DNA of 64,000 bases, taken from positions 930,001 to 994,000 of the forward strand of contig NZ_BAAAZR010000002.1 of NCBI RefSeq assembly GCF_039537005.1, in the 5' to 3' direction. The DNA is from Sphaerisporangium flaviroseum (GTDB taxonomy: Bacteria; Actinomycetota; Actinomycetes; Streptosporangiales; Streptosporangiaceae). The position numbers and the translations under genes are program-made. The notes under the pieces are model-generated. The model was given only the letters and a program-made list of their open reading frames with translations, was not told the origin of the DNA and ran no database searches. Numbering within the stretch: position 1 is the stretch's first letter; each line of letters begins with the position of its first letter. Positions 40,678-49,664 of this stretch are shown piece by piece.

Positions 40678-41394
40678 TCACAGCCCCAGGTCGTCGAGCT
40701 CCTTCATCAGGGCGGCCCGGGACGGATCGCCGCCGGTGGCGGCGGGTCTCTCCAGGCCCCTGGCGGCGGAGTCGCCCACGGGCCTTGGGGCGTGGGTGGT
40801 GGCGGCGGCGCGCGGGCGCCGGTCGCGGAACAGCCAGCCGCCGAGGATGCCGCCCACGAAGCCGAACAGGTGGCCCTGCCAGCTGAACTCGTCGGTCGGC
40901 AGCAGCCCGGTGAACTGGTAGGCGAAGCAGAGCGCCATCACCAGCCCGACCACGATGTCGATGCGGTGCCGGTCGAAGATCCCACGCACCAGGATGTAGC
41001 CGAAGTACCCGAAGACCACGCCGCTGGCCCCCGCCGTCACGCTGTTCGCGCCCGCCACGAACCAGACGCCGAGACCGCTCGCCACGGCGATCAGCGCGGT
41101 GACGCCCAGGAACTTGACCACTCCCCGGTAGGCGGCGAGGAAGCCGAAGACGAACAGCGGCCCGGAGTTGCCCTCGATGTGCGCCCAGCTCCAGTGCAGG
41201 AACGGCGCCGTGACGATGTCGGGGAGGCGCGACGGATCGCGGGCGACGATGCCGAAGGACTGGCTGAGCGAGTAGGAGGTGGCCCAGTTGCCGATCTGTA
41301 CCGCCCAGATGAAGGCGAGGAACCCCACCATGACCCAGAACGCCTTCTGGGCCTCGGCGATCATGATCTCGGCCTTCTGGTTCTCGGTGCCCAC
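40678..41394 (-). CDS. Rhomboid intramembrane serine protease
   Basis: The product has 238 residues from GTG 41394, chosen for the GGGAGG six nt upstream; an ATG eight codons earlier lacks one. Six predicted membrane helices. Catalytic dyad S124 in TAGASGVVFGY and H175 in WQGHLFGF; HWSWAHIEGN supplies the usual oxyanion-region His/Asn. A cytoplasmic, charged tail of about 45 residues follows. It cleaves membrane proteins within or near the bilayer; substrates are unknown. Confidence 0.9.
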   Translation of the reverse strand: MGTENQKAEIMIAEAQKAFWVMVGFLAFIWAVQIGNWATSYSLSQSFGIVARDPSRLPDIVTAPFLHWSWAHIEGNSGPLFVFGFLAAYRGVVKFLGVTALIAVASGLGVWFVAGANSVTAGASGVVFGYFGYILVRGIFDRHRIDIVVGLVMALCFAYQFTGLLPTDEFSWQGHLFGFVGGILGGWLFRDRRPRAAATTHAPRPVGDSAARGLERPAATGGDPSRAALMKELDDLGL

Positions 41395-41587
41395 CGATGC
41401 CTCCCTGAATGCGCGCACGCGCCGAACCTGTCGTGACGGCCGGGAAGGTACGCCCGATCGTTCCCGCCCAGGTATCTTCGCAAATCCCGCGCCGGAAGGG
41501 CTACCGCCAAGCGGTGATGGAGCACGATCGGGCGGGAGGCAACCGGGGTAGGGCTCCGGTCCGAAGGCAATCAGCGGGGGTGGTGAG

Positions 41588-43084
41588 ATGACCCGGTGTC
41601 TGGTGACCGGCGCGACCGGCTACATCGGCGGCCGGTTGGTGCCCGAGTTGCTGCGGGACGGTCATCGGGTGCGCTGCATGGTCCGTTCGGCGGGGCGCCT
41701 GCGCGGCCAGGTGTGGCGCGACCAGGTCGAGGTCGCCGAGGCCGACGCGACCGACGCCGGCCGGACCCGGGCGGCGCTCGAAGGCGTGGACGTCGCCTAC
41801 TACCTGATCCACACGATGGCGGCCGGCCGTGACTTCGCCGAACGGGACCGCGAGGCGGCCTCCACCTTCGCGGCGGCGGCCAAGGACGCGGGCGTGGGCC
41901 GCATCGTCTATCTCGGCGGCCTGACCCCCTCGGAACGGCCCTCGCCCCACATGCGGTCGCGGGCGGAGGTGGAGCGGATCCTGATCGGCTGCGGAGTGCC
42001 GGCGGTGGCGTTCCGGGCCTCGGTGATCATCGGTTCCGGGTCGGTCTCCTTCGAGATGCTGCGGTATCTCACCGAGCGCCTGCCGGTCATGACGACACCG
42101 CGCTGGGTCCGCACCCGCACCCAGCCCATCGCCATCAGGGACGTGCTGCGCTACCTGGTCAGGGCCGTGGACCTCCCCGACGGGCTGAACCGGGCCTTCG
42201 ACATCGGCGGCCCCAGCGTCCTGTCCTACGCCGAGATGATGCAGGGGTACGCCGCCGTCGCCGGGCTGCCTCCCCGGCTGATCGTTCCCGTCCCGCTGCT
42301 CACGCCCAGCCTGTCCAGCCACTGGGTCGGCCTGGTCACGCCGGTTCCGGCCGGCGTGGCACGTCCGCTGGTGGAGTCGCTGCGCAACGAGGCGGTCTGC
42401 CGGGAGCACGATGTCGCCGGGTTCATCCCGGATCCGCCCGAGGGCCTCGTCGGATTCCAGGACGCGGTGCGGCTGGCCCTCCGCCGCGTCAAGGACGCCG
42501 ACGTGGCCACGCGCTGGTCGTCGGCCTCGACCCCCGGCGCGCCGAGCGACCCGCTGCCCACCGACCCCGACTGGGCGGGCGGCAGCCTGTACGTCGACGA
42601 GCGCACCACCGTGGTGGACGCGTCTCCCGAGGCGCTGTGGCGGGTGATCGAGGGCATCGGCGGCGCCAACGGGTGGTACTCCCTGCCGGTCGCCTGGCGG
42701 ATCCGCGGCCTGATGGACCGGGCCGTCGGCGGGGTGGGCCTGCGCAGGGGCAGGCGCGACCCGTCCCGGCTGCGGATCGGCGACGCGCTGGACTTCTGGC
42801 GGGTGGAGGAGATCGAGCCGGGTCGCCTGCTCCGCCTGCGTGCGGAGATGCTGCTGCCGGGGCTGGCCTGGCTGGAGCTGACGTGCGGTGAGCAGGAGGG
42901 GAAGACCGTGTACGGCCAGCGGGCGATCTTCCATCCGCGTGGCCTGATGGGCCACCTGTACTGGTGGTCGGTCTATCCCTTCCACGGCTTCATCTTCGGC
43001 CGCATGGCCGCCAACGTGGGAAGGGCCGCGGCCCGGCCACTGCCGGGGGCCGAGCTGAAACTTTCACCCTCCGATCGCGGGTAA
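41588..43084 (+). CDS. NAD(P)-binding SDR-like protein with DUF2867
   Basis: The product has 498 residues. N-terminal atypical short-chain dehydrogenase/NmrA-like Rossmann domain about 1-280 (CLVTGATGYIGGRLV, VDVAYYLIHTM, RIVYLGG); C-terminal DUF2867, a START-like fold, about 330-490 (VVDASPEALWRVIEGIGG, FWRVEEIEPGRLLRLRAEM). This fusion is common in actinomycetes; the pairing suggests redox chemistry or sensing of a lipid-like ligand. Divergent from rhomboid with a 193-bp gap that shows no clear site. Confidence 0.88.
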   Translation: MTRCLVTGATGYIGGRLVPELLRDGHRVRCMVRSAGRLRGQVWRDQVEVAEADATDAGRTRAALEGVDVAYYLIHTMAAGRDFAERDREAASTFAAAAKDAGVGRIVYLGGLTPSERPSPHMRSRAEVERILIGCGVPAVAFRASVIIGSGSVSFEMLRYLTERLPVMTTPRWVRTRTQPIAIRDVLRYLVRAVDLPDGLNRAFDIGGPSVLSYAEMMQGYAAVAGLPPRLIVPVPLLTPSLSSHWVGLVTPVPAGVARPLVESLRNEAVCREHDVAGFIPDPPEGLVGFQDAVRLALRRVKDADVATRWSSASTPGAPSDPLPTDPDWAGGSLYVDERTTVVDASPEALWRVIEGIGGANGWYSLPVAWRIRGLMDRAVGGVGLRRGRRDPSRLRIGDALDFWRVEEIEPGRLLRLRAEMLLPGLAWLELTCGEQEGKTVYGQRAIFHPRGLMGHLYWWSVYPFHGFIFGRMAANVGRAAARPLPGAELKLSPSDRG

Positions 43085-43171
43085 TGCCTGCTCAGGGGGC
43101 GGGGGAGCGCCGGTTGACCTCACCGGTGCTGTTCCGGGGCCGTGAGCCCGTCCTAGGGTCACGATGAATAA

Positions 43172-43185
43172 TGGGAGCGCTCCCA
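43172..43185. promoter_or_regulatory. CebR/CelR operator upstream of the cellulase
   Basis: TGGGAGCGCTCCCA, the full 14-bp consensus of the actinomycete cellulose regulators, 26 bp before the GH12 start. A possible -10 TAGGGT lies at 43154-43159. It overlaps an in-frame upstream ATG, arguing against that start. Confidence 0.9.
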
Positions 43186-43211
43186 CCACCTCGTCCCCCC
43201 GGAGTCGAATG

Positions 43212-44612
43212 ATGAAACGCCGAACCCTGCGAGCCCTGACGGCCGTGTTCGCCGTCATGGGCTCCATCCTCATGACGGTGGTGGTCACCGGTCAGGCCAG
43301 TGCGGACACCGTGACCTGCGAGAAGTACGGCTCGGTATCCATCGCCGGCGGCAGGTACGTGGTGATGAACAACAACTGGGGCGACGACACCCAGCAGTGC
43401 ATCAACGTCACCTCGACCGGGTTCACCATCACCCAGGCCAGCCACAACAAGCCGCAGAACGGCGCCCCTGGCTCCTACCCTGCCGTCTACGCCGGCTGTC
43501 ACTACGCGAACTGCAGCTCTGGCAGCGGGCTGCCGATGCGCGTGACGGACAGCAGGTTCGCGACCATCCAGACCAGCGTGAGCATGACCTACCCCTCCTC
43601 GGCCGGGGTGTACGACGCCGCGTACGACATCTGGTTCGACCCGACCGCGCGCACCGACGGGCAGAACACCGGCGCCGAGCTGATGATCTGGCTGAACCAC
43701 ACCGGGACGGTGCAGCCGGTCGGGTCCAGGGTCGCCACCGTCAGCCTCGCGGGCGGCACCTGGGACGTATGGTTCGGCAACATCGGCTGGAACGTCGTGT
43801 CCTACGTGCGAACCTCGCCGACCAGCTCGATCAGCTTCCCGGTGAGCACCTTCTACAGCGACATGGTGAGCCGGGGATACGCGCAGAACTCCTGGTACAT
43901 CACCAGCGTGCAGGCCGGCTTCGAGCCCTGGGTCGGCGGCACGGGCCTCGCGGTCAACAACTTCTCCTACAGCGTCGGAAGCGGCGGCGGTGGCGGCGGG
44001 GACACCACCGCGCCGAGCGCGCCCTCCAACCTGAGGGCCTCGAACGTGACCGCCGGCGGGGCGAGCCTGACCTGGAACGCGTCGAGCGACAACGTCGGCG
44101 TGACCGGGTACGACGTCTACCGGGGCAGCACCATCGTCGGCACGGCCACCGGCACCTCGTTCAACGTCACGGGGCTGTCCGCCTCCACGACCTACTCCTT
44201 CTCGGTACGGGCGCGCGACGCCGCCGGCAACACCTCCCCGTCCTCCAACACCGTCACGGTGACGACGCCCTCGGGCGGTGGCGGCGGTGGCGGCGGGGCC
44301 TGCGCGGTCGCCTACGTCAAGAACGAGTGGCAGGGCGGCTTCACGGCCGACGTGACCATCACCAACACCGGAAGCGGCGCGGTGAACGGCTGGACCCTCG
44401 CCTTCTCCTTCCCCGGTGACCAGCGGATCACCAGCAGCTGGAACGCCGGCGTGACCCAGAGCGGCGCGTCCATAACGGCCAGGAACGTCTCGCACAACGG
44501 GTCGATCGCCCCGGGAGGCAAGGTCTCGTTCGGCTTCCAGGGCACCTGGGCCTCCAGCGACGCTTCCCCGACCGCCTACACCCTCAACGGCTCCGCCTGC
44601 ACGCTGGGCTGA
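43212..44612 (+). CDS. Secreted GH12 endoglucanase with Fn3 and CBM2
   Basis: The product has 466 residues. GGAG seven nt before ATG 43212 decides the start; an in-frame ATG at 43164 falls before the operator. Signal peptide 1-31 (ASA|D). GH12 domain about 32-258 with nucleophile E156 in GAELMIWL and acid/base E238 in AGFEPWVGG; Gly linker; Fn3 about 268-350; Gly linker; CBM2 about 360-466 with its flanking Cys (CAVAYVKNEWQGGF, SACTLG). It cuts cellulose or mixed-linkage glucan; the CebR-type operator fits induction by cellobiose. Confidence 0.95.
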   Translation: MKRRTLRALTAVFAVMGSILMTVVVTGQASADTVTCEKYGSVSIAGGRYVVMNNNWGDDTQQCINVTSTGFTITQASHNKPQNGAPGSYPAVYAGCHYANCSSGSGLPMRVTDSRFATIQTSVSMTYPSSAGVYDAAYDIWFDPTARTDGQNTGAELMIWLNHTGTVQPVGSRVATVSLAGGTWDVWFGNIGWNVVSYVRTSPTSSISFPVSTFYSDMVSRGYAQNSWYITSVQAGFEPWVGGTGLAVNNFSYSVGSGGGGGGDTTAPSAPSNLRASNVTAGGASLTWNASSDNVGVTGYDVYRGSTIVGTATGTSFNVTGLSASTTYSFSVRARDAAGNTSPSSNTVTVTTPSGGGGGGGGACAVAYVKNEWQGGFTADVTITNTGSGAVNGWTLAFSFPGDQRITSSWNAGVTQSGASITARNVSHNGSIAPGGKVSFGFQGTWASSDASPTAYTLNGSACTLG

Positions 44613-44627
44613 TCCCAACCCACCCCC

Positions 44628-44658
44628 GGGCCGGGCACGGCGACGCCGTACCCGGCCC
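44628..44658 (+). terminator. Terminator of the GH12 gene
   Basis: GGGCCGGG (44628-44635) pairs with CCCGGCCC (44651-44658); inside, ACGGC/GCCGT form a second stem with a 3-nt loop. Confidence 0.75.
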
Positions 44659-44734
44659 TGTTGCATTCCCGAAATAACACAGACCGTGATGACTTTCCGG
44701 TTTCTTTCCTTTCCTGCTTACGTGGAGTATTGGA

Positions 44735-45530
44735 GTGGCCTGGCAGGTAAACCGATTAGGGTATTCAGGCGTCTTAGCCGCCCTTGCCACTGCTTACCCA
44801 GGTGAAAGCCGGGCAGAATATCGAGTCATGGGTGAGGTGGTGCGCATGATGCCTTTTTCCTATAACCTCGGCAAGCCAACGAGAACAGCGGAATCCGAGG
44901 GAAACGTGGCGTTGTCGTGGGAGGACCTGCCGATAGGCCGCGTGGTGCGACTTCCAGGAGTGAACGCGGACACCACCGCTTTGTCGATCGAACCGCTCCC
45001 TGACGGTGCGCCCGCGATTCTCGGCTACTTTCCAGGCGCGGCGCGTTCTGTGGCAGAAACGGTGGCCGCGGTCCTGGGCGAGCTGGAAAAGGCCGCCGTC
45101 GAGTTGTTCCCGGCCTGGGTGCCGGGTGCGGAAGGCATCGACGGACCGGGCGGCGGCGGGGTCAACGCCGTACGGGCCCTCGCCCTGCGGATGGCGTCGG
45201 CCGGCCATCACTTCGGGCCCTACCTCGCGTATCTGGCCGAGTCGTCGTTGACGGGCGTGGTGCGGCCGTTTTCCCGGTTCTCGCCTGAGGTGCGCGCCAT
45301 CGGCCTCGCCCGAGTGCTGGCGGAGGGCTTCGGCCGCCCTCGGGCGCGATCCTCGTCCAGGGTACGCGCAGGATCGCCAACGCGACGTCCGGCTCCAGCT
45401 CGACGGGTACGCCGTGCTGCGCTTCACGAATGACCAGGTTCTAACAGACACAGAAGCCGTCGTCGGCCAGCTAGGGAGATTCCTCCGCGGCCGCCGCGCC
45501 GGAACGTCGGAAGGATTGCAACGTGCCTGA
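44735..45530 (+). pseudogene. Frameshifted nuclease-like gene (first gene of the ATPase module)
   Basis: From GTG 44735 (or ATG 44828) one frame runs with good codon bias to about 45340 and then turns into Arg/Ser-rich nonsense ending at 45433. A second frame, clearly coding, runs from about 45345 to TGA 45530 and overlaps the next gene by 8 bp. It encodes AQDRQRDVRLQLDGYAVLRF followed by TNDQVL, which resembles the end of DUF559/VSR-like PD-(D/E)XK nucleases. The catalytic E-x-D-G-x-x-H region expected before it is not seen. At least one frameshift and probably an internal deletion are needed. The N-terminal 190 residues match nothing I recognise. Confidence 0.6.
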
Positions 45531-46176
45531 CGAGAAGTTGTCACTGCCCGAACTGGCGGCCCTGATCGTGCTGATGCGCGAGGCGAGAGAGATCTCCAAT
45601 CCGGAGCTCAAGGAGCGCTATGGTCTGACGCTCGTCAACCCGGAGCGGCAGCACCTCAACGACCTGAAACTGGTCGACAGCTGGAAGCAGGGGCGCGCGT
45701 TCGCTCACGTGCTGACCGACTCGGGCTGGGCACGGTTGAGCGAGGAGTTCCGCACGGGCATCGCACGGCCCGCGGGCTCGCCGGGTGCCGCCCTGTACGC
45801 GCTGCTGGGCGGCCTCCAGACCTTCATGGACCGGACCGGCCACGCTCTGGCCGACATCTTCGCGGAGCAGACGGAGCCCGCGCCGGCGGATGAGCCGGCC
45901 ACCCCGCCGGACGGGGCCGACATCGAGGCCAGGATCCGTGCCGCGTACGCCACGCTGGCCCGCAGGCCGGGCACGTGGGTCGGGCTCGCGGAGGTCCGGT
46001 CGCTTCTTCGTGACGTGCCGAGAGCAGATGTCGACGGCGCCCTCAGGCGGCTGTTCCTCACCAACGGCGTGAACCTCATCCCCGAGTCCAACCAGAAGAC
46101 GCTCACCCCGCAGGACCGCGACGCGGCGGTGATCATCGGCGATCAGGACAAGCACCTTCTCTGGATCGGAGCATGA
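45523..46176 (+). CDS. Double winged-helix-like protein of the ATPase module
   Basis: The product has 217 residues from GTG 45523, overlapping the preceding stop by 8 bp. Two winged-helix-like parts: residues 5-75 (LPELAALIVLMREAREISNP, then LTDSGWARL as wing) and 125-215 (ARIRAAYATLARRPGTWVGL, VDGALRRLFLTNGVNL). An Ala/Pro-rich linker joins them. No enzyme motif. It may bind DNA or tether the ATPase that follows (ATGA overlap). I know no named family. Confidence 0.72.
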   Translation: MPDEKLSLPELAALIVLMREAREISNPELKERYGLTLVNPERQHLNDLKLVDSWKQGRAFAHVLTDSGWARLSEEFRTGIARPAGSPGAALYALLGGLQTFMDRTGHALADIFAEQTEPAPADEPATPPDGADIEARIRAAYATLARRPGTWVGLAEVRSLLRDVPRADVDGALRRLFLTNGVNLIPESNQKTLTPQDRDAAVIIGDQDKHLLWIGA

Positions 46177-49100
46177 TGACCGACGAGGAAAGGCGCGCCC
46201 TCCAAGCACTGAGGTTCAACTGGGCGGAGGTGCCCGACGATGTGTGGCGTCCTTCGGAGTTCCACGTCGACGGCTTGAACCGGCCCACGGCACAGGTGAT
46301 CCTGGACGGGCTGGCCGAGGTGAACGACAGCGTCGACGCCAGCCCGATCGGGGTGGTCATCCAGGGCCAGCGCGGGTCGGGCAAGACGCACCTGCTCGGG
46401 TGGGTACGGGAGAAGGTCCAGCAAGAAGGCGGATACTTCTTCCTGGTCGGGTTGCTCGACGCCAGAAGTTTCTGGGACAGCGTCCTGGTCTCGATGCTCG
46501 ACAGCCTCTCTCGGGAGATCGACGGCGACAGCCAGCTCAGGATGTTCCTGCTACGGCTGTCGTCCCAGGTAGGGGTGCAGCGGATGGCCCGGCGCGCGCT
46601 GACCGGCAGGGCGCCGCTGTCCAGAGAGGCCCTGGACTCCTTCGTGGACGGGCTGCGCCGTTTCGACGAGCGGGTCGGCCGGCAGGCCCAGGACACCGTG
46701 CGGGCGCTGGTCCTGCGGGCGTCGAATGACCTGCAGGCACAGGACGTCGGCCACACGTACCTGTCCTCCGAGCCCGAGGAGGAACCGGGGGAGCGTGCGC
46801 GGTGGGGCATGCGGCAGTCGCAGAAGTCGCAGCAGGAGATCGTGAGTGACCTCACCCGCCTGCTCGCGCTCACCGGCCCGTCGGTCATCGCCGTGGATCA
46901 GATCGACACGCTTATCGCGCAGATGTCCATGTCGAGCAAGGGGGACACCAAGCTCGACTGGCGCGAGGCGCTGGTGATCGAGCAGGTCGCCGGTGGCCTG
47001 ATGTCCCTGCGGGAATACACTCGCCGCACGCTGACCGTCCTCTCCTGCATCCCGCCGACATGGGTGCTCATCGAGCAGCGGGCGACCGACACCGTTCAGG
47101 ACAGGTTCCGGCAGGCGGAGCCGCTCAAGGCGATCCAGAGCGCCCAGGTGGGGCGCGATCTGATCGAGAAGCGGCTCACGGCCAGGTACCGCGAGATCGG
47201 ATTCCGTCCGCCTTATCCGACATGGCCCGTGAAGCCGTCCGCCTTCGAGAGCGCCCCCGGCTTCACTCCGCGAGGGCTCCTGATGAAGATCGACAGCCAT
47301 GTCCGGGCCTGCCTGATCGGTGGCGAGGTGAAGGAGTTGGAGCATCTCGCCGATCCGATCGTGATGCCCACTCCTGTCGCCCCGATCGCGGACCCCGGGC
47401 CCCCCGACCACGATCTGACGTACCTCGACACCCGGTTCGCGGAGCTGAGGGAGAAGGCGCAGGTCGACGCGGCCCTCGACGCGCGGACCGAGGACGCCGT
47501 GATGCCCGCCCTGCTGTCGGCCGGGCTCGCGGCCTGGATCGCCGAGCAGGGTGAAGCCGGACAGGCCTTCGGCCAGGACGCTCCGCCCAGTTCCAAGCCC
47601 TCTCTCCATGCGCGCCTGCGCCGAGCCCTGAGCGAGACGACCGAGGACGAGGCGCACTGGGCTTTTCGTGCGATCGCCGCGGAGAACCCCGTCGCCGCGC
47701 TCCATCGCCTGCGCACCGCGTCCGTTGCGGCGGGATTGGATTCCGACGTCCCGAAGCGGCGGCTGTTCGTGCTGCGAAACTCCATGTGGTCGTCCGGACC
47801 GCGCACCCGTGAGGCCATCGCGGCTTTCGAGCATGCGGGTGGCAGGACGCTGCCGATCGACGATGGGGACCTCCGGATCCTCGCGGGGCTTCGAACCTTG
47901 CTGGCCGAGAATCCGCCGGACCTCCAGGCGTGGCTGGTGGCGCGGCGCCCCACCACCGACGTCAAGCTGTTCGGAGAGGCGTTGCGGGATGTGTGGATCG
48001 TTCCCGACGGCCCGGCCCCGCCTGATGAGCGTCCGGGCACAGAGTCCTCGGCCGCCCTCGTCGAGAAGCCCGTCAACGGTGCGGAGCTCGCCGTACGGAC
48101 CGCTCCCGGCGGGCTGGGCCGTACGGGACCGGTGGCCGCCACCGTGGCGGATGACCCGCAGACCGTCCCCATCGGGCGGACCGTCGCCGGTGACGTGCCC
48201 ATGGCCGTGGCCCTGGAGGCCCTCCGCAAGCACACCGCGATCTTCGCCGGATCGGGGTCCGGCAAGACCGTGCTGATCCGCCGCCTGGTCGAGGAATGCG
48301 CGCTGCGCGGCGTCTCCGCCATCGTTCTCGACCCCAACAACGACCTGGCGCGTCTCGGTGATCCCTGGCCGGAGGAGCCCGCGCTGTGGGCGGCGGGTGA
48401 CGCGGCGAAGGCGAAGGACTACCTGGCGAACACCGAGGTGGTGATCTGGACTCCGCTGCGCGACGGTGGACGCCCGGTCGGTTTCCAGCCGTTGCCCGAC
48501 TTCGGCAGCGTGGCCGGCGACGCCGACGAGTTCCAGGGGGCCGTGAACGCCGCTGTCGCCTCCCTCGCCCCGCGGGCCAAGCTCTCGGGGAACACCGCCA
48601 AGGCGCACCAGGGCCAGGCCGTGCTACGGGAGGTGCTGACGTACTACGGGCGCCAGGGAGCGACCAGCCTCCGGGGGCTGATCGCGTTGCTCTCCTCGTT
48701 GCCGGACGGCGTCAGCGAGCTGAGCAACGCCGAGAAGCTCGCCGCGGACATCGCCCAGAACCTCACCGCCGCGATGGTCATCGACCCGTTGTTCGGCGGA
48801 GGGGGCGCTTCCATGGACCCCGGAGTGCTGCTCACCCCCGCCGAGGGGAAGAGGGCACGCGTCTCGGTGGTCAGCTTCGTCGGCCTTCAGTCCGACGAGC
48901 AGCGGCAGAGCTTCGTCAACCAGCTGCAGATGGCGCTGTTCGCATGGATCAAGCGGAACCCGGCCGGTGACCGGCCGCTCGGCGGGCTGTTCGTGATGGA
49001 CGAGGCGCAGACGTTCGCGCCGTCGGGGTCGATGACGGCGTGTACGGAGAGCACGCTGGCGCTCGCGTCCCAGGCGCGCAAGTACGGGCTGGGCCTGGTG

Positions 49101-49403
49101 TTCGCGACGCAGGCTCCCAAGGGGCTGCACAACCGGATTCCGGGAAACGCCGCGACCCAGTTCTTCGGGCTGCTGAACAGTCCGATCCAGATCGCCGCCG
49201 CGAGGGAGATGGCCCAGGCCAAGGGAAGTCAGATCACCGACATCGGCCGTCTGAGCACCGGGCAGTTCTACGCCGCGGTCGAAGGGGCGAGGTTCGAGAA
49301 GCTCCAGGCTCCGCTGTGCCTGAGCCACCACCCCAAGAGCCCGCTCACGACAGAAGAGGTCATCCAGAGGGCCAGGGCGTCCCTGGGCAACGCGTCCTCG
49401 TGA
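46173..49403 (+). CDS. Dual P-loop ATPase with C-terminal HerA/DUF87 domain
   Basis: The product has 1076 residues. First ATPase (about 40-390), AAA/ORC-like: Walker A GQRGSGKT (65-72), Walker B VIAVDQID (238-245). A middle region (about 400-640) includes LFVLRNSMWSSGPRTREAIA and LRILAGLRTLLAENPPDLQ and is unassigned. Second ATPase (about 665-1055), HerA/DUF87 type: Walker A FAGSGSGKT (691-699), LDPNNDLARLG, Walker B GLFVMDEAQT (938-947), ATQAPKGL sensor-like stretch. HerA-type motors translocate DNA as hexamers and often partner with nucleases in repair or defence. The ATG overlaps the previous stop; a 20-bp hairpin follows. Confidence 0.88.
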   Translation: MMTDEERRALQALRFNWAEVPDDVWRPSEFHVDGLNRPTAQVILDGLAEVNDSVDASPIGVVIQGQRGSGKTHLLGWVREKVQQEGGYFFLVGLLDARSFWDSVLVSMLDSLSREIDGDSQLRMFLLRLSSQVGVQRMARRALTGRAPLSREALDSFVDGLRRFDERVGRQAQDTVRALVLRASNDLQAQDVGHTYLSSEPEEEPGERARWGMRQSQKSQQEIVSDLTRLLALTGPSVIAVDQIDTLIAQMSMSSKGDTKLDWREALVIEQVAGGLMSLREYTRRTLTVLSCIPPTWVLIEQRATDTVQDRFRQAEPLKAIQSAQVGRDLIEKRLTARYREIGFRPPYPTWPVKPSAFESAPGFTPRGLLMKIDSHVRACLIGGEVKELEHLADPIVMPTPVAPIADPGPPDHDLTYLDTRFAELREKAQVDAALDARTEDAVMPALLSAGLAAWIAEQGEAGQAFGQDAPPSSKPSLHARLRRALSETTEDEAHWAFRAIAAENPVAALHRLRTASVAAGLDSDVPKRRLFVLRNSMWSSGPRTREAIAAFEHAGGRTLPIDDGDLRILAGLRTLLAENPPDLQAWLVARRPTTDVKLFGEALRDVWIVPDGPAPPDERPGTESSAALVEKPVNGAELAVRTAPGGLGRTGPVAATVADDPQTVPIGRTVAGDVPMAVALEALRKHTAIFAGSGSGKTVLIRRLVEECALRGVSAIVLDPNNDLARLGDPWPEEPALWAAGDAAKAKDYLANTEVVIWTPLRDGGRPVGFQPLPDFGSVAGDADEFQGAVNAAVASLAPRAKLSGNTAKAHQGQAVLREVLTYYGRQGATSLRGLIALLSSLPDGVSELSNAEKLAADIAQNLTAAMVIDPLFGGGGASMDPGVLLTPAEGKRARVSVVSFVGLQSDEQRQSFVNQLQMALFAWIKRNPAGDRPLGGLFVMDEAQTFAPSGSMTACTESTLALASQARKYGLGLVFATQAPKGLHNRIPGNAATQFFGLLNSPIQIAAAREMAQAKGSQITDIGRLSTGQFYAAVEGARFEKLQAPLCLSHHPKSPLTTEEVIQRARASLGNASS

Positions 49404-49409
49404 CATCCG

Positions 49410-49455
49410 CGCGGAAATGGGGGCCTCCCATCTCGGGGAGGCCCCCATTTCCGCG
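49410..49455. terminator. 20-bp perfect hairpin after the ATPase gene
   Basis: Arms 49410-49429 and 49436-49455 are perfectly complementary with a 6-nt loop. AAAT/ATTT at the base makes it usable in both directions. The following 200 bp show no gene. Confidence 0.85.
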
Positions 49456-49664
49456 GGTCGGCCACCGGTAACCGGGGCGGCATCGTCCTCCCACCTCTCC
49501 CTGGTGGAGATGGGGGGATCCGTGGGGAATGCCGAATCGGTCATTACGTAGACGGATATATCGCTCCTGCGGCACACTGTCGTGGTTGATCATCGACTGA
49601 GCGGGATGCGGTTGAATGCCGTGGTGGCACGTCCTCGCTCCTGGAGCACGACGGGGGCGTCCGC

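Noticed and set aside
43164..43211. Upstream ATG of the GH12 gene
   Set aside because: The frame from 43164 would place the operator inside the coding sequence and add a non-signal N-terminus; GGAG precedes ATG 43212.
46551..48608. 685-codon minus-strand frame inside the dual-ATPase gene
   Set aside because: Antisense shadow of a gene with two complete P-loop domains.
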